Assembly: GCF_030504545.1 (NCBI RefSeq)
Contig: NZ_JAUKWP010000004.1
Span: 124,001 to 188,000 of the forward strand
From: Lactobacillus sp. YT155
GTDB lineage: Bacteria > Bacillota > Bacilli > Lactobacillales > Lactobacillaceae
Length of the DNA: 64,000 bases
Direction of reading: 5' to 3'
A program made the translations under genes and the position numbers. Of the stretch, positions 18,181 to 27,699 are shown piece by piece. Below the pieces are notes generated by a model. That model did not search any database. It had not been told where the DNA came from and saw only the letters and a program-made list of their open reading frames with translations. Every line of letters begins with the position of its first letter. The first letter of the stretch is position 1.

Positions 18181-19295
18181 TAAACGATTGCCTTTCTAAT
18201 TGTAACTTCGACACCTTTAGGTGCATATGCTTTAATCGTCACATTGGCCGGTAATGTTACCCAACCAAGACCGGAAATAACAATGTCGGATTTTTCTTTA
18301 GTAGTAAACTTAAACATCTGCATCGCTGGTAAACTATCTTTGTCATAAGGTGGAGTCAGGATATCACCTAAATGTTTATGATAGAAATCATCAGCATTTT
18401 CAAGTTTTGTCCGATGAATCAGCAGATTGTTATCGGCATAAATAATCGCATTAGTTTTTACATCTTGTACGAAATCAATTCGGAAAAGTCCGGCAATAAA
18501 TAATGTTTGTAACCCTCTTAATTGATAAACTTTTGGTTTGATTTCAGAATTTGGAGTAACTTCCTTTAGCTCTTTTTCATTCAAGAAATGAGCTAATTGA
18601 TAACTGTGAATAATTCCAGGAGTATCAATTAACATTGCTCCGTCATCTAAAGGAATTTCAATTCGATCTAAGGTTGTACCTGGAAAACGTGAAGTCGTCA
18701 CCAGATTCTTAATTTTGGAACTCATTGAAATAATGGAATTTACTAGTGTCGATTTCCCAACGTTGGTAGTTCCGACGATATAAACGTCTTTATTTCCACG
18801 ATATTGATTGATTAGAGCTAATAATTCATCAACATTAGTATTCTTCTTAGCAGAAATTAAAATCTCTGCTACGGGGTTTAATCCGTCTTTTTCAGCTTGT
18901 TGATGGAACCAACGTTTTAGCTTATCTCGTTTAACCGACTTAGGTAACAAGTCTTCTTTATTAGCTACCAAAATCATTTTGTTATTTCCAATAAAGCGAT
19001 GAATTCCAGGAATAACTGAGCCATTGTAATCAAAAATATCGATTAAATTAACTACTAAAGCATCTTCATCACTGATTTTATTTAGAATACTCAAAAACTC
19101 GGAATCATCCATTTGAACATCCATAATGTCGTTGTAATTTCTCAAACGGAAACATCTTTGACAATATAGTTCTTCTTCTTTTGATTCCAAGTATTTGTTC
19201 AAAGTATTCTCTGGTAAATAACCAGCTTTGGTCTTATCAGTTGTTTGGAGCTTTGCACCGCAGCCGATGCAGTATAAATCTTGATTGTTAGTCAA
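18180..19295 (-). CDS. yqeH: Ribosome biogenesis GTPase YqeH
   Basis: A 371-residue circularly permuted GTPase needed for 30S assembly. An N-terminal zinc finger has Cys9, Cys12, Cys45 and Cys48 (CIGC ... CQRC). The G4 motif NKED comes before G1 (GTTNVGKST) and G3 (DTPG), which is the permuted order typical of this family. Adjacent to yqeG upstream with no gap and to yhbY downstream with a one-base overlap. Confidence 0.96.
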   Translation of the reverse strand: MTNNQDLYCIGCGAKLQTTDKTKAGYLPENTLNKYLESKEEELYCQRCFRLRNYNDIMDVQMDDSEFLSILNKISDEDALVVNLIDIFDYNGSVIPGIHRFIGNNKMILVANKEDLLPKSVKRDKLKRWFHQQAEKDGLNPVAEILISAKKNTNVDELLALINQYRGNKDVYIVGTTNVGKSTLVNSIISMSSKIKNLVTTSRFPGTTLDRIEIPLDDGAMLIDTPGIIHSYQLAHFLNEKELKEVTPNSEIKPKVYQLRGLQTLFIAGLFRIDFVQDVKTNAIIYADNNLLIHRTKLENADDFYHKHLGDILTPPYDKDSLPAMQMFKFTTKEKSDIVISGLGWVTLPANVTIKAYAPKGVEVTIRKAIV

Positions 19296-19814
19296 TTAGA
19301 TTTTGTCCTTCCAAGTCGTTTTGTAAATTGATTGTATTAATTTTAAAATAGGACGTTCGAAAAATCTATTCACACGAGTTTTCTTCATATCAGTATCAGT
19401 TAGTGGTTTTACCAGAACTGTCTTAACTCCTGCTAAATTACCAGCAATAATATCAGTCATTAACTGATCACCTAAGAATAGCACGCGATTCTTTGAGACA
19501 CTAGACATGCTCACAAAGTTTCTGATTGCAAAAGGTAGTGGTTTTTTAGCACGAGCAATAATCTTCACATTAAGTGAAGCTACTGCCTTATGAACACGAG
19601 TGTAGTTATTATTAGATACAATAACTAACTCAATATGATATTTCTCAAGTTCACTGACCCATCTCTTTAGCTCAGGAGTAATATCAGGTGAGTCCCAGGG
19701 TATTAAAGTATTATCTAAATCGCTTAAAATATGCGTGATCCCCATCAACTTTAATTTCTCTGGATTCAATTCGAACGTATTGTTAATCATATAAGTTGGT
19801 TTAAAAATTGCCAT
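19296..19814 (-). CDS. yqeG: YqeG family HAD-IIIA phosphatase
   Basis: A 172-residue HAD-superfamily hydrolase. The catalytic motif LSDLDNTLIPWD supplies the nucleophile Asp and acid/base Asp; later LGDQLMTDIIAGN supplies the metal-binding acid. Substrate unknown, possibly a phosphatidylglycerophosphate-like phosphate or a ribosome-linked role by context. The start at 19814 (MAIFKPTY) gives the same length as B. subtilis YqeG as I recall it and has GAGGG just upstream. It is the first gene of the yqeG-to-yceD operon. Confidence 0.9.
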   Translation of the reverse strand: MAIFKPTYMINNTFELNPEKLKLMGITHILSDLDNTLIPWDSPDITPELKRWVSELEKYHIELVIVSNNNYTRVHKAVASLNVKIIARAKKPLPFAIRNFVSMSSVSKNRVLFLGDQLMTDIIAGNLAGVKTVLVKPLTDTDMKKTRVNRFFERPILKLIQSIYKTTWKDKI

Positions 19815-19840
19815 AATTGCCCTCATAACATAAGTAATAA

Positions 19841-19873
19841 AAAAACGTAATTTGGCATTCCAAATTACGTTTA
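19841..19873 (-). terminator. Terminator of the infC-rpmI-rplT operon
   Basis: Minus-strand perfect stem AAACGTAATTTGG / CCAAATTACGTTT followed by TTTTTTT, 12 nt after the rplT stop. Confidence 0.9.
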
Positions 19874-19884
19874 ACATTTGATGA

Positions 19885-20241
19885 CTAAGCCAAAGCTTTT
19901 TTTGCAGTTTCTACTAAACTTGCAAATGCTGTTTCATCTGTGTATGCAAGGTCAGCTAGCATCTTACGGTTAATATCAACACCTGCTAGTTTTAATCCAT
20001 GCATTAATTTGCTGTAACTGATGTCATTCATACGAGCTGCAGCGTTAATACGAGCAATCCATAATTTACGGAAGTCACGTTTTCTTTGACGACGATCACG
20101 GAATGCATAACGGTAAGAGTTCATAATTTGAGTATGAGCTGCTTTAAATTGAATATGTTTTGAACCGCGGTATCCTTTAGCTAATTTTAATGTCTTTTTA
20201 CGACGTTTACGAGTTACTGTTCCACCTTTAACACGGGGCAT
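19885..20241 (-). CDS. rplT: 50S ribosomal protein L20
   Basis: The 118-residue L20, starting [20 protein letters not shown] and containing the conserved GYRGSKH and [19 protein letters not shown] blocks. L20 binds 23S rRNA early in 50S assembly and in Bacillus also represses its own operon through the leader RNA. Last gene of infC-rpmI-rplT, before a strong terminator. Confidence 0.98.
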   Translation of the reverse strand: MPRVKGGTVTRKRRKKTLKLAKGYRGSKHIQFKAAHTQIMNSYRYAFRDRRQRKRDFRKLWIARINAAARMNDISYSKLMHGLKLAGVDINRKMLADLAYTDETAFASLVETAKKALA

Positions 20242-20298
20242 AGTAATTCCCTCCTTATTGTTTCTTTATTATAAATCTAAGAATTTTTCGTTTTTGTA

Positions 20299-20499
20299 TT
20301 ATTTCATTTGTGTCAACATTTGTTTGATACGTTTCATATCGCTACTTGAAACCATTGCTGATTTTCTTAGTTGACGACGTTGCTTAACTGTCTTTCCGTG
20401 GAAACGGTGACTTGTAAATGCGTGGCTTCTTTTAAGACCACCATTTGCTGTTTTCTTGAAACGTTTTGCTGAAGCACGGTGTGTTTTTTGCTTAGGCAT
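20299..20499 (-). CDS. rpmI: 50S ribosomal protein L35
   Basis: The 66-residue, very basic L35 ([20 protein letters not shown]). A GGAGGTCA site lies upstream. It sits 33 nt after infC and 57 nt before rplT, the universal order. Confidence 0.98.
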   Translation of the reverse strand: MPKQKTHRASAKRFKKTANGGLKRSHAFTSHRFHGKTVKQRRQLRKSAMVSSSDMKRIKQMLTQMK

Positions 20500-20531
20500 A
20501 AAAAATGACCTCCAATAATTTCATTTTGAAT

Positions 20532-21047
20532 CTAATTTTTTTTGATCGGATCGAGCATCAAGAACATACTTCTTCCGTCCATCTTAGGTTTAGTAGTGAC
20601 AGTTGCAATATCTTTAGTTGCTTCAGCCATCCGGTCAAGTACTTCTTTACCAATTTCTTTATGGGTAATAGCACGACCTTTGAATCTGATTGATACTTTA
20701 ACTTTGTCGCCCTTCTCTAAGAATTTAACGGCGTTCTTCAATTTGAAGTCGAAATCGTTCTGTCCAATAGTAGGACTAACACGAACTTCTTTGACGTTGA
20801 CAATCTTTTGTTTCTTTCGTGCCTCACGGTCTTTTTTCTGCATTTCGAAACGGTATTTACCGTAGTCCATGATACGAGCAACCGGTGGTTTGGCATTTGG
20901 TGAAACAAGAACGACGTCCAAATTGGATTTTTCTGCTAGTTCTAATGCTTCTGCTTTTGTCTTAACACCCAATTGATCTCCTGTTGCAGAAATCAGTCTT
21001 AATTCACGGGCACGAATATTATCGTTAACCATCAAATCTTTTGCTAT
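20532..21047 (-). CDS. infC: Translation initiation factor IF-3
   Basis: IF-3, about 171 residues, controls start-codon selection on the 30S subunit. The core [19 protein letters not shown]-like [20 protein letters not shown] and the C-terminal domain are complete. No ATG, GTG or TTG lies at a proper distance from the strong site GGAGGTGA (21054-21061). The in-frame ATG at 21032 is 24 nt past GGAGG and the TTG at 21035 is 21 nt past. An in-frame ATA at 21047 is 9 nt past GGAGG, and the codons after it (AKDLMVND) align with the N-terminus of known IF-3 proteins. I therefore place the start at the ATA. Rare starts in infC are known for IF-3 autoregulation. Confidence 0.93.
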   Translation of the reverse strand: MAKDLMVNDNIRARELRLISATGDQLGVKTKAEALELAEKSNLDVVLVSPNAKPPVARIMDYGKYRFEMQKKDREARKKQKIVNVKEVRVSPTIGQNDFDFKLKNAVKFLEKGDKVKVSIRFKGRAITHKEIGKEVLDRMAEATKDIATVTTKPKMDGRSMFLMLDPIKKN

Positions 21048-21053
21048 TGTTAC

Positions 21054-21061
21054 TCACCTCC
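21054..21061 (-). promoter_or_regulatory. Strong ribosome binding site deciding the infC start
   Basis: GGAGGTGA on the minus strand matches eight bases of the 16S rRNA 3' end. The TGA inside it closes the infC frame upstream, so initiation must be downstream, and only ATA at 21047-21045 has normal spacing. Confidence 0.8.
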
Positions 21062-21190
21062 GAGTGATTTAGAAAAAACCCAACAAAAAACGTGGGCGTA
21101 AAAACACCCACGTTAATATAACAACTTGTTATAAACCTAGAGGTCAATGACTTAGGCGAGAAACGGGCGTTTCTACTTAATCTCAATGTT
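21062..21190 (-). promoter_or_regulatory. infC operon leader (L20-leader-like) with internal terminator
   Basis: The transcribed leader before infC contains an intrinsic terminator on the minus strand (AACGTGGGTG paired with CGCCCACGTT, then TTTTTT; about 21085-21113) and upstream paired elements including GAAACG/CGTTTC-type arms near 21160-21176. Position and layout match the Bacillus L20 leader, where L20 binding favours the terminator. The assignment is by position and structure only; a covariance search would settle it. Confidence 0.65.
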
Positions 21191-21193
21191 TAT

Positions 21194-21222
21194 ATTAAAC
21201 AATAAACTAGTTTACTTGTCAA
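21194..21222 (-). promoter_or_regulatory. Promoter of infC-rpmI-rplT
   Basis: Minus strand TTGACA (21217-21222), 17-nt spacer, TTTAAT (21194-21199): a near-consensus sigma-A promoter lying directly after the thrS stop. Confidence 0.85.
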
Positions 21223-21229
21223 GAATTTC

Positions 21230-23170
21230 TTAGGATTCGCGACTATAATTTTCAATATCAGATAAGATGCTATCAATGAACATTGAACGGTCCATTGAAT
21301 TAGTCTCTTCCTCACCGTATTTACGAACGGCAACTTGGGCACTATTAACTTCTTCGTCACCAACTACGACTGTATATGGAATTTTGTTTGTTTGAGCTTC
21401 TCTAATCTTGTAACCCATCTTTTCATTACGGTCATCAATCTTAACTCTAATCCCAGATTTTGCCATTTCTTTTCTAAGTTCTTCAGCATAATCTAAATGA
21501 AGTTCTTCTTTAACTGGAATAATTGTTACTTGTGTTGGAGCTAGCCAAGTTGGGAATGCTCCTTTGTACATTTCTATCAAGTAAGCAATGAATCTTTCCA
21601 TTGTTGAAACAATTCCACGATGAACCATCACTGGACGATGTTCTTCACCATCAGCTCCAACATAACTCAAACCAAATTGTTCTGGTTGCATAAAGTCTAA
21701 TTGAATTGTTGAAAGTGTTTCCTCATTACCTAAAGCAGTCTTAGTTTGAACATCTAACTTAGGACCATAGAATGCTGCTTCACCTTCTGCTTCATAGTAT
21801 TGAAGTCCAAGATCATCCATAGCTTTCTTAAGCATACCTTGAGATGTATCCCACATTTCGTTGTCATCAAAGTACTTGTCAGTGTTTTTAGGATCACGAT
21901 AACTTAAACGGAATGTATAATCGTTGATATCAAAATCACGATACACTTCCATCATTAATTGAAGTGTACGTTTAAATTCATCTTCAACTTGATCTAAAGC
22001 TAGGAATGTATGTCCGTCATTCAAAGTCATTTCACGAACACGTTGTAGACCTGACAAAGCACCGGATTTTTCATAACGGTGCTGCATACCCAATTCAGCA
22101 ATTCTAACCGGTAATTCACGATAAGAACGAATGTGATGTTTATAAATTTGAATATGTGAAGGACAGTTCATTGGACGAAGTTCAAGCATTTCGCCGTCGC
22201 CCATGTCCATTGGTGGAAACATATCTTCACGATAATGTTGCCAGTGACCTGAAGTTTTGTAAGCATTGAGGTTCATCAAAACAGGTGTATAAACATGTTC
22301 ATATCCCCAAGCAACTTCTTTATCAATAATATATCTTTCCAAAACTCGGCGAACTGTGGCACCATTTGGCATCCAGTAAGGCAATCCTGCACCAACATCG
22401 GGATCAACAAAGAATAAGTCAAGATCACGTCCTAAGGTTCTGTGGTCTCGCTCTTTAATTTCTTCACGACGTTTCAGGTCTGCCTCAAGAGCATCTTGTT
22501 TATAAAAAGCAGTTCCATAAATTCTTTGAAGCATTGGGTTACTTGATTTACCTTGCCAGTAAGCTCCAGCTACTGAGAGAAGTTTGAAGAATTTGACATT
22601 ACTTGCTTTTGGAAGAATAGCATTGAAGCCAAAATCCACATAATCATTCATTTTGAACACAGGAATTTGAACTGCATCTAATGACTTAAGTTGTAACATC
22701 TTATATTGATCATCTTGGTAAATCTTTTCGAGTTCACTCTTATCCATTAATTCACGTTCGATAGGAGCATTTTGTTTAATCAAACGATTAATTTCATCAG
22801 CAATCTTAGGTAATTCATCAACTGAAATTTGTGTTCCTTCTTTATCAGTATCATAGAAGAAGCCGTCATCATTTGAACTATGCTCTCCTAAACTAGCCTC
22901 AGGGAATAATTTCTTAACTGCGTACCCAAATAGAAAGGCAGATGTATTGCGAAGAACTTCAAGTGCATCTTCATCACTATCCGTCATAATTTCAATATTT
23001 CCACTTTGATTAATAGGACGATTAACATCAATCAATACTCCATTTAGTCTTCCCGCAACGGCTTTTTTACCAAGTGAAGTACTAATTGAATCCGCTACTT
23101 GTTTTACTGTTGTTCCTTTATCGAATTCCCTTTTTGAATTATCAGGAAAAATTAATTCCAAATCTGCCAT
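21230..23170 (-). CDS. thrS: Threonyl-tRNA synthetase
   Basis: A 646-residue class II aminoacyl-tRNA synthetase charging tRNA-Thr. Domains in order: TGS (about 1-60), the editing domain with a HSSND-type motif near 95-100, the catalytic core with [24 protein letters not shown] and class II motif 3 ([13 protein letters not shown]), then the anticodon-binding domain. Start at 23170 ([10 protein letters not shown]) with GGAGG 8 nt upstream; an earlier in-frame start at 23197 lies over that site. Expression is governed by the T-box in the leader. Confidence 0.98.
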   Translation of the reverse strand: MADLELIFPDNSKREFDKGTTVKQVADSISTSLGKKAVAGRLNGVLIDVNRPINQSGNIEIMTDSDEDALEVLRNTSAFLFGYAVKKLFPEASLGEHSSNDDGFFYDTDKEGTQISVDELPKIADEINRLIKQNAPIERELMDKSELEKIYQDDQYKMLQLKSLDAVQIPVFKMNDYVDFGFNAILPKASNVKFFKLLSVAGAYWQGKSSNPMLQRIYGTAFYKQDALEADLKRREEIKERDHRTLGRDLDLFFVDPDVGAGLPYWMPNGATVRRVLERYIIDKEVAWGYEHVYTPVLMNLNAYKTSGHWQHYREDMFPPMDMGDGEMLELRPMNCPSHIQIYKHHIRSYRELPVRIAELGMQHRYEKSGALSGLQRVREMTLNDGHTFLALDQVEDEFKRTLQLMMEVYRDFDINDYTFRLSYRDPKNTDKYFDDNEMWDTSQGMLKKAMDDLGLQYYEAEGEAAFYGPKLDVQTKTALGNEETLSTIQLDFMQPEQFGLSYVGADGEEHRPVMVHRGIVSTMERFIAYLIEMYKGAFPTWLAPTQVTIIPVKEELHLDYAEELRKEMAKSGIRVKIDDRNEKMGYKIREAQTNKIPYTVVVGDEEVNSAQVAVRKYGEEETNSMDRSMFIDSILSDIENYSRES

Positions 23171-23193
23171 CTGGCATACCTCCAATTTTTGCA

Positions 23194-23405
23194 ACAAAAA
23201 ATCCCTTGAGTCATATACTCAAGGGACGTATTTACTACGCGGTTCCACCCACTTTAAAACAATCAGATTGTTTCATCTCTAAAATGATATCGGTCTTAAA
23301 CCAATTATTCAATTTTATAGAAAAGTGGTGAAATAATTCTTAATGAGTGGCTTTCAGTTATGCCTGCTCTCCCTGCGTGTAAATCATTTGTTATCTTTTC
23401 TTGTT
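23194..23405 (-). promoter_or_regulatory. thrS leader: T-box riboswitch controlling thrS
   Basis: On the minus strand the conserved T-box TGGAACCGCG (23238-23247) precedes a terminator stem TCCCTTGAG / CTCAAGGGA (23202-23226) and a T-run. A long stem I region lies upstream. An ACC followed by A in an unpaired stretch (TTTCACCACT) is a plausible threonine specifier. Uncharged tRNA-Thr would stabilise the antiterminator and permit thrS transcription. The upstream boundary is approximate. Confidence 0.88.
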
Positions 23406-23433
23406 TTATATAATAACAGTACTATTCAAAAAA

Positions 23434-24372
23434 TCAATACTCAACTTGATTCTTCAATCTTTGATTGTCCCCAGCCACAACTACTTCACGACTCAAGAAT
23501 TGAATTCGTTGCATGATTCGTTGGGCCTTGATTGGTTCTTCATTATTCTTGGAAATTGCCAAATGCTTCTCTAAATCACTCATTGAGAAGTTTGATGTGA
23601 AGAAAGTTGTGAGTTTTTCTTGCATACGATATTGCAAAATAACTCCTAGAACTTCATCACGAATCCAAACAGATACCGAATCAGCTCCAATATCATCAAT
23701 CATCAAGACCGGAACTTTCTTTAAGCGTTCAATCTTATCTAGGACTGAATTATCGCCAATTGAAGATTTCATATCAACTGCAAATGATGGGAAATGAACC
23801 ATGGTAACTCCGACATTTTGTTGAGCTAATTCGTTAGCAATAGCTCCTAATAAATAGGTTTTACCAACTCCAAAATTACCTGATAAATAAAGTCCTGGTG
23901 CAAATTCTTTTTTAGCAAGATAACTCTCGAGAAATTTATTAGCAGCGGCATATGCCTTAGCACGCCCTTTAGTATCGCGATTAGGATAATCGGCTAAACT
24001 TGCTTCTCTGATATCTGCTGGCAAATCAATCAATTTGAAGTTTTGCTTAAATTGACTAACGGCTTCATTGGCCAATTTTTGCTTACTTGGTTCATAAACC
24101 ACATCAACCGTCTCATGATTAATTGTTAGATGTGGAATATATCCTTTAGCAAATGAATCATGTCCATTTTGAATTTTTTTCTTTTCTTCAACGAACTCAT
24201 AAATTCGAGCGGCACTACGATTCAAGTTCTCATCTTTTATCTCTTCGGCATGCTCACTCAAGAAGGCCTTCACTTCACTATCATTAATTGCATCACCAAT
24301 TAATTCTTGATATTGTGCTTGCCAATTTCTTTGAGCCATTTGATTTTTTAATTCGTCACCTAGATTTTTCAT
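23434..24372 (-). CDS. dnaI: Primosomal helicase loader DnaI
   Basis: A 312-residue AAA+ helicase loader that places the replicative helicase DnaC on DNA with DnaB and DnaD. Walker A GNFGVGKTY is at about 165-173, Walker B VLMIDDIG at about 220-227, and TTFFTSNFS supplies sensor 1. The N-terminal helicase-interacting domain is present. Its start overlaps the dnaB stop by 4 nt. Confidence 0.94.
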   Translation of the reverse strand: MKNLGDELKNQMAQRNWQAQYQELIGDAINDSEVKAFLSEHAEEIKDENLNRSAARIYEFVEEKKKIQNGHDSFAKGYIPHLTINHETVDVVYEPSKQKLANEAVSQFKQNFKLIDLPADIREASLADYPNRDTKGRAKAYAAANKFLESYLAKKEFAPGLYLSGNFGVGKTYLLGAIANELAQQNVGVTMVHFPSFAVDMKSSIGDNSVLDKIERLKKVPVLMIDDIGADSVSVWIRDEVLGVILQYRMQEKLTTFFTSNFSMSDLEKHLAISKNNEEPIKAQRIMQRIQFLSREVVVAGDNQRLKNQVEY

Positions 24373-25697
24373 GAGTTATCTCCTGTTTGATTGGCTTCAT
24401 GTAATTTTCTTAAGCGTTCATTTGCTTCTTCAATTAATGCAATTGAATCGTCATCGTTTACTTCATTTTCTTGATTGACTTTGCTCCAGTCAGTTCCTTG
24501 TTCAACTCGTTTATTGCCGTTATTTTTGCGATTATTACTTCTTCCACTATTAAAATCATTTATTCGTTTCAGAGCATCTTCTGGGGTAGCAACTTTATTT
24601 TGCGACCAATCATTAGCAACTGTTTCAACCAGTCCTTGTGCTAGAGTTGGTGAGTTTTGCAATACATAATCAATCAAAATATTAATTACCGAGTTTGGTA
24701 AGATATGACGATTTTGTAGATTTCTTAGAACTCTAGTTTCACTTGAACCAACAAATCCATTAGATTGTCTTTTTTTATATGCTAAAAATTCACTTGGAAT
24801 TAATTCATTTGCTTTATTAATTATTGGATTGTCAGATTGCCCAGCGTTAGTATTTACCACCGCTCTTTGAGTAATATTGGTGCTGTTTTCATATTTTTGT
24901 TGAGCAGCACGAGCAACTTTTTTTACATCAATCGTATTATCAATAGTATTTACTGCCTTGGCAATCAACATTGATAACTCTAATTCATCAAGTCCATAGA
25001 ATACTTGTAATTCATAAAGTTGATCTTCTTTTTTCTCAATTTCTTGTTGAGTTATCCCATATTGAGTAACTAACTGAGCAAGAAATGTCCAATCAAAAAC
25101 ATTTTCTACATTTTTGATTTGAGGCTTATTTTTCTTAGGAACTGTCATTTTAGCCTGAGCTTCTTTAATAACTTCAGGAGTCTCTAAAAGCTCATTCTTA
25201 CCAACTTCAAAAACTTCTAAAAATGTTTTGGTGATGTCTTCTGAATTTTGAAGTACATTACTTTGATTCTCATATTTTTCACTGAGTTTTTTAAAATCAG
25301 ATTGACCAATTTTTTCTAATAGCAATACACTTAACAAACTGTCGTTGAAAAAATCAACCGCCGAAATTGAACTTAATAATTCATAAATGAAGTATTGTCC
25401 TAATTGGTCTTCTTTTTGATAGGTCTTAATTAAGCCAAGTGCTTCTAATTTGATTCGAGCAGAATAAAAATTAGGTGCATCACAATCCAGTAATCCCAGC
25501 AAGTGAGCATGGTTTTGACGTTCAGAAATCAATTGTTGCTGTTCAGCTTCATTATTCAACAACAAATAAAGGCCAATTCCCACTGGCCCAACAATTGGTT
25601 GATATAAGTCAATTAATTCTTTTGTTTGAACGTCACTAAGTTGAAAGTTTTTTAAAATCCAAAACCCAGCTAGTGGATTAATAGACGCATCACCCAT
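24369..25697 (-). CDS. dnaB: Replication initiation and membrane attachment protein DnaB
   Basis: A 442-residue Firmicutes DnaB (not the helicase), working with DnaD and DnaI in primosome assembly at oriC and restart sites. It has an N-terminal winged-helix-like part and two DDBH-type regions, with the C-terminal YKKRQSNGFV-like and DYVLQNSPTLA blocks. An Asn/Arg-rich basic stretch (RSNNRKNNGNKR) near the end is typical of the DNA-binding tail. It lies 11 nt after nrdR and overlaps dnaI by 4 nt. Confidence 0.9.
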   Translation of the reverse strand: MGDASINPLAGFWILKNFQLSDVQTKELIDLYQPIVGPVGIGLYLLLNNEAEQQQLISERQNHAHLLGLLDCDAPNFYSARIKLEALGLIKTYQKEDQLGQYFIYELLSSISAVDFFNDSLLSVLLLEKIGQSDFKKLSEKYENQSNVLQNSEDITKTFLEVFEVGKNELLETPEVIKEAQAKMTVPKKNKPQIKNVENVFDWTFLAQLVTQYGITQQEIEKKEDQLYELQVFYGLDELELSMLIAKAVNTIDNTIDVKKVARAAQQKYENSTNITQRAVVNTNAGQSDNPIINKANELIPSEFLAYKKRQSNGFVGSSETRVLRNLQNRHILPNSVINILIDYVLQNSPTLAQGLVETVANDWSQNKVATPEDALKRINDFNSGRSNNRKNNGNKRVEQGTDWSKVNQENEVNDDDSIALIEEANERLRKLHEANQTGDNS

Positions 25698-25708
25698 TAA
25701 CTATTCCC

Positions 25709-26194
25709 TCATTCTTTATTTGAATCTTTTTTGGCATTACCACCATTAGTCATCATGTCTTTAACTTCTTGCATGAAGACATTCATATCTTTGAATTCAC
25801 GATATACACTAGCAAAACGAATGTAAGTAACATCATCAATTTTGGCTAGTTTTTGCATAACGTGTTCACCAATTTCTTGAGAACGGATTTCACTTTCACC
25901 GAGCGCACGCAATTCGTTTTCAACTTGACTAACAACATCTCTCATTTGGTCAATTGAAATTGGGCGTTTTTCAGCAGCTCTGACTAAACCACGTAATAAT
26001 TTATCGCGGCTAAACTCTTCACGATCGCCATTCTTTTTGATTACTAGAAGTGGTGATTCTTCAATTTTTTCAAATGTGGTAAATCTAAAACCACAGTTTT
26101 CGCATTCTCGACGTCTACGAATAGCACGCCCTTCGTCACTTGGACGACTGTCGATTACTCGGGATGAATTTTTATGACAATGTGGACAAATCAT
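25709..26194 (-). CDS. nrdR: Transcriptional repressor NrdR
   Basis: A 161-residue repressor of ribonucleotide reductase genes. The zinc ribbon has Cys3, Cys6, Cys31 and Cys34, followed by an ATP-cone domain with the [16 protein letters not shown] start. It binds NrdR boxes and senses dATP/ATP. First gene of nrdR-dnaB-dnaI, a conserved Firmicutes order. The final residues ([12 protein letters not shown]) form a variable tail. Confidence 0.97.
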   Translation of the reverse strand: MICPHCHKNSSRVIDSRPSDEGRAIRRRRECENCGFRFTTFEKIEESPLLVIKKNGDREEFSRDKLLRGLVRAAEKRPISIDQMRDVVSQVENELRALGESEIRSQEIGEHVMQKLAKIDDVTYIRFASVYREFKDMNVFMQEVKDMMTNGGNAKKDSNKE

Positions 26195-26254
26195 AAGCTT
26201 CTCCTACTTCACTTTTTTATTATTATACAACACAATGAATAATCAAGAAATCAA

Positions 26255-26851
26255 CTATAAATTTGTCTTAAGCTCTTCCAACAAATCCACAACTTGTCGA
26301 TTGACATTTCGTCCCTCGGAATTGTCGATTACAAAATCTGCTTTTTGTCTTTTTTCACTCAATGACATCTGTTTAGCAATTTTACTTTTTGCGAAATCTT
26401 CGGTGATTTGGTCTCGTTGTATTAACCTATGAAGTTGAGTCTTCCTATCGGCAGAAACTACAATTGTTCCGTCAAAATATTTTTCGTATCCTTCTTCAAA
26501 CAATAAAGGAACTTCCATAAAACAAAGTTCTTTCGTTTTATCAGACTGAATCTCTCTAATAATTTGCAGAACTTTTTTTAAAATCGGAGGTTGGATGATG
26601 TTATTCAATCGTTCGAGTTTTTCACTGTCGTTAAAAACTATTTTTCCAATGTACGAACGATTAAGCTGTCCATTATTATTGGCGTCATCACCAAATTCTT
26701 CAGTTATCTTAGCTAAGACTTCCGGCTGGTTGCCTACTGTGTGAGCTATCTGATCAGCATCATACACGGTATATCCCTGTTTTTTCAAAATATTGCTTAC
26801 ATAAGATTTTCCAGTGGCGATACCACCAGTAATGCCAAATACTCTTGCCAT
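26255..26851 (-). CDS. coaE: Dephospho-CoA kinase
   Basis: A 198-residue P-loop kinase that phosphorylates dephospho-CoA, the last step of CoA synthesis. Walker A GITGGIATGKS is at residues 6-16, DADQIAHTV and EVPLLFEEGYEKYFD are the substrate and lid motifs. It starts at the base after the mutM stop, so the two are probably co-translated. Confidence 0.96.
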   Translation of the reverse strand: MARVFGITGGIATGKSYVSNILKKQGYTVYDADQIAHTVGNQPEVLAKITEEFGDDANNNGQLNRSYIGKIVFNDSEKLERLNNIIQPPILKKVLQIIREIQSDKTKELCFMEVPLLFEEGYEKYFDGTIVVSADRKTQLHRLIQRDQITEDFAKSKIAKQMSLSEKRQKADFVIDNSEGRNVNRQVVDLLEELKTNL

Positions 26852-27682
26852 TTACTTCACCAGTTTTTGGCAGTTAGGACAGAAGTGAGTTCCTCTACCA
26901 CCAACCTTGATTTTCTCAATTATTGTCTGACAACGTTCACAAGGTTGTCCTTCTTGATCGTAGGCATGAAGCATTAATTGGAAAGTTCCGGAATTACCTC
27001 GGGAATCAACATAAGATCTGATTGTTGTTCCTCCAGCTTCAATGGCTGTTTTGATTTCTTCATTTGAAGCATCAATGATATTTTGAACATCTTTTTTGGT
27101 AAGTTTATTAGCACTTGTTTCAGGATGGATTTTACTCATCCACAGCACTTCGTCCACATAAATATTGCCTAGTCCAGAAACAACACTTTGATCTAACAAG
27201 ACCGTCTTAATACTTTTCTTATGTCGCATAATTCGTGGATAAATATTTTCAAAATTAAACTCTGGTGATAATGGTTCTGGTCCCAATTTAGTTAATGATT
27301 TGTTTGCCAATACTTCTGACGTCTTGACTAACTTCATCCGACCAAATTTACGAACATCACGATATCCTAGCATTGAACCATCAGTAAAGTGAAAAATGAT
27401 GTGAACATGCTTATCAAAGTCATCAATGTTATCTCTAACTTGATATTTACCTTCCATACGTAAATGGCTAATCATCGAATAACCATTGTCAAAATCAAAA
27501 ATCAAGAACTTAGCTCTTCTTCTAATATCAATAATTTTGGCATCACTTAATAAGGTTTGAAACATTTGAGAGTCATCGTCAATAATTGGTGCATAACGAA
27601 CTTCAACATGTTCAATTGTCTTGCCTTTTACTAATTCTACAAGTCCGCGACGAACTGTTTCTACTTCTGGCATTTCAGGCAT
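26852..27682 (-). CDS. mutM: Formamidopyrimidine-DNA glycosylase
   Basis: A 276-residue Fpg/MutM that removes 8-oxoguanine and opened purines from DNA. The catalytic N-terminus MPEMPEVETV is present (Pro2 nucleophile, Glu3), with the helix-two-turn-helix region (SVVSGLGNIYVDEVLW) and a C-terminal zinc finger CERC...CPNC. It lies between polA and coaE, a common arrangement of DNA-repair genes in this group. Confidence 0.97.
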   Translation of the reverse strand: MPEMPEVETVRRGLVELVKGKTIEHVEVRYAPIIDDDSQMFQTLLSDAKIIDIRRRAKFLIFDFDNGYSMISHLRMEGKYQVRDNIDDFDKHVHIIFHFTDGSMLGYRDVRKFGRMKLVKTSEVLANKSLTKLGPEPLSPEFNFENIYPRIMRHKKSIKTVLLDQSVVSGLGNIYVDEVLWMSKIHPETSANKLTKKDVQNIIDASNEEIKTAIEAGGTTIRSYVDSRGNSGTFQLMLHAYDQEGQPCERCQTIIEKIKVGGRGTHFCPNCQKLVK

Positions 27683-27699
27683 TTTCTCACCTACTTTAC

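Noticed and set aside
20542-20865. Plus-strand frame of 107 codons over infC
   Set aside because: Antisense to infC, whose coding is certain; no ribosome binding site or family resemblance.
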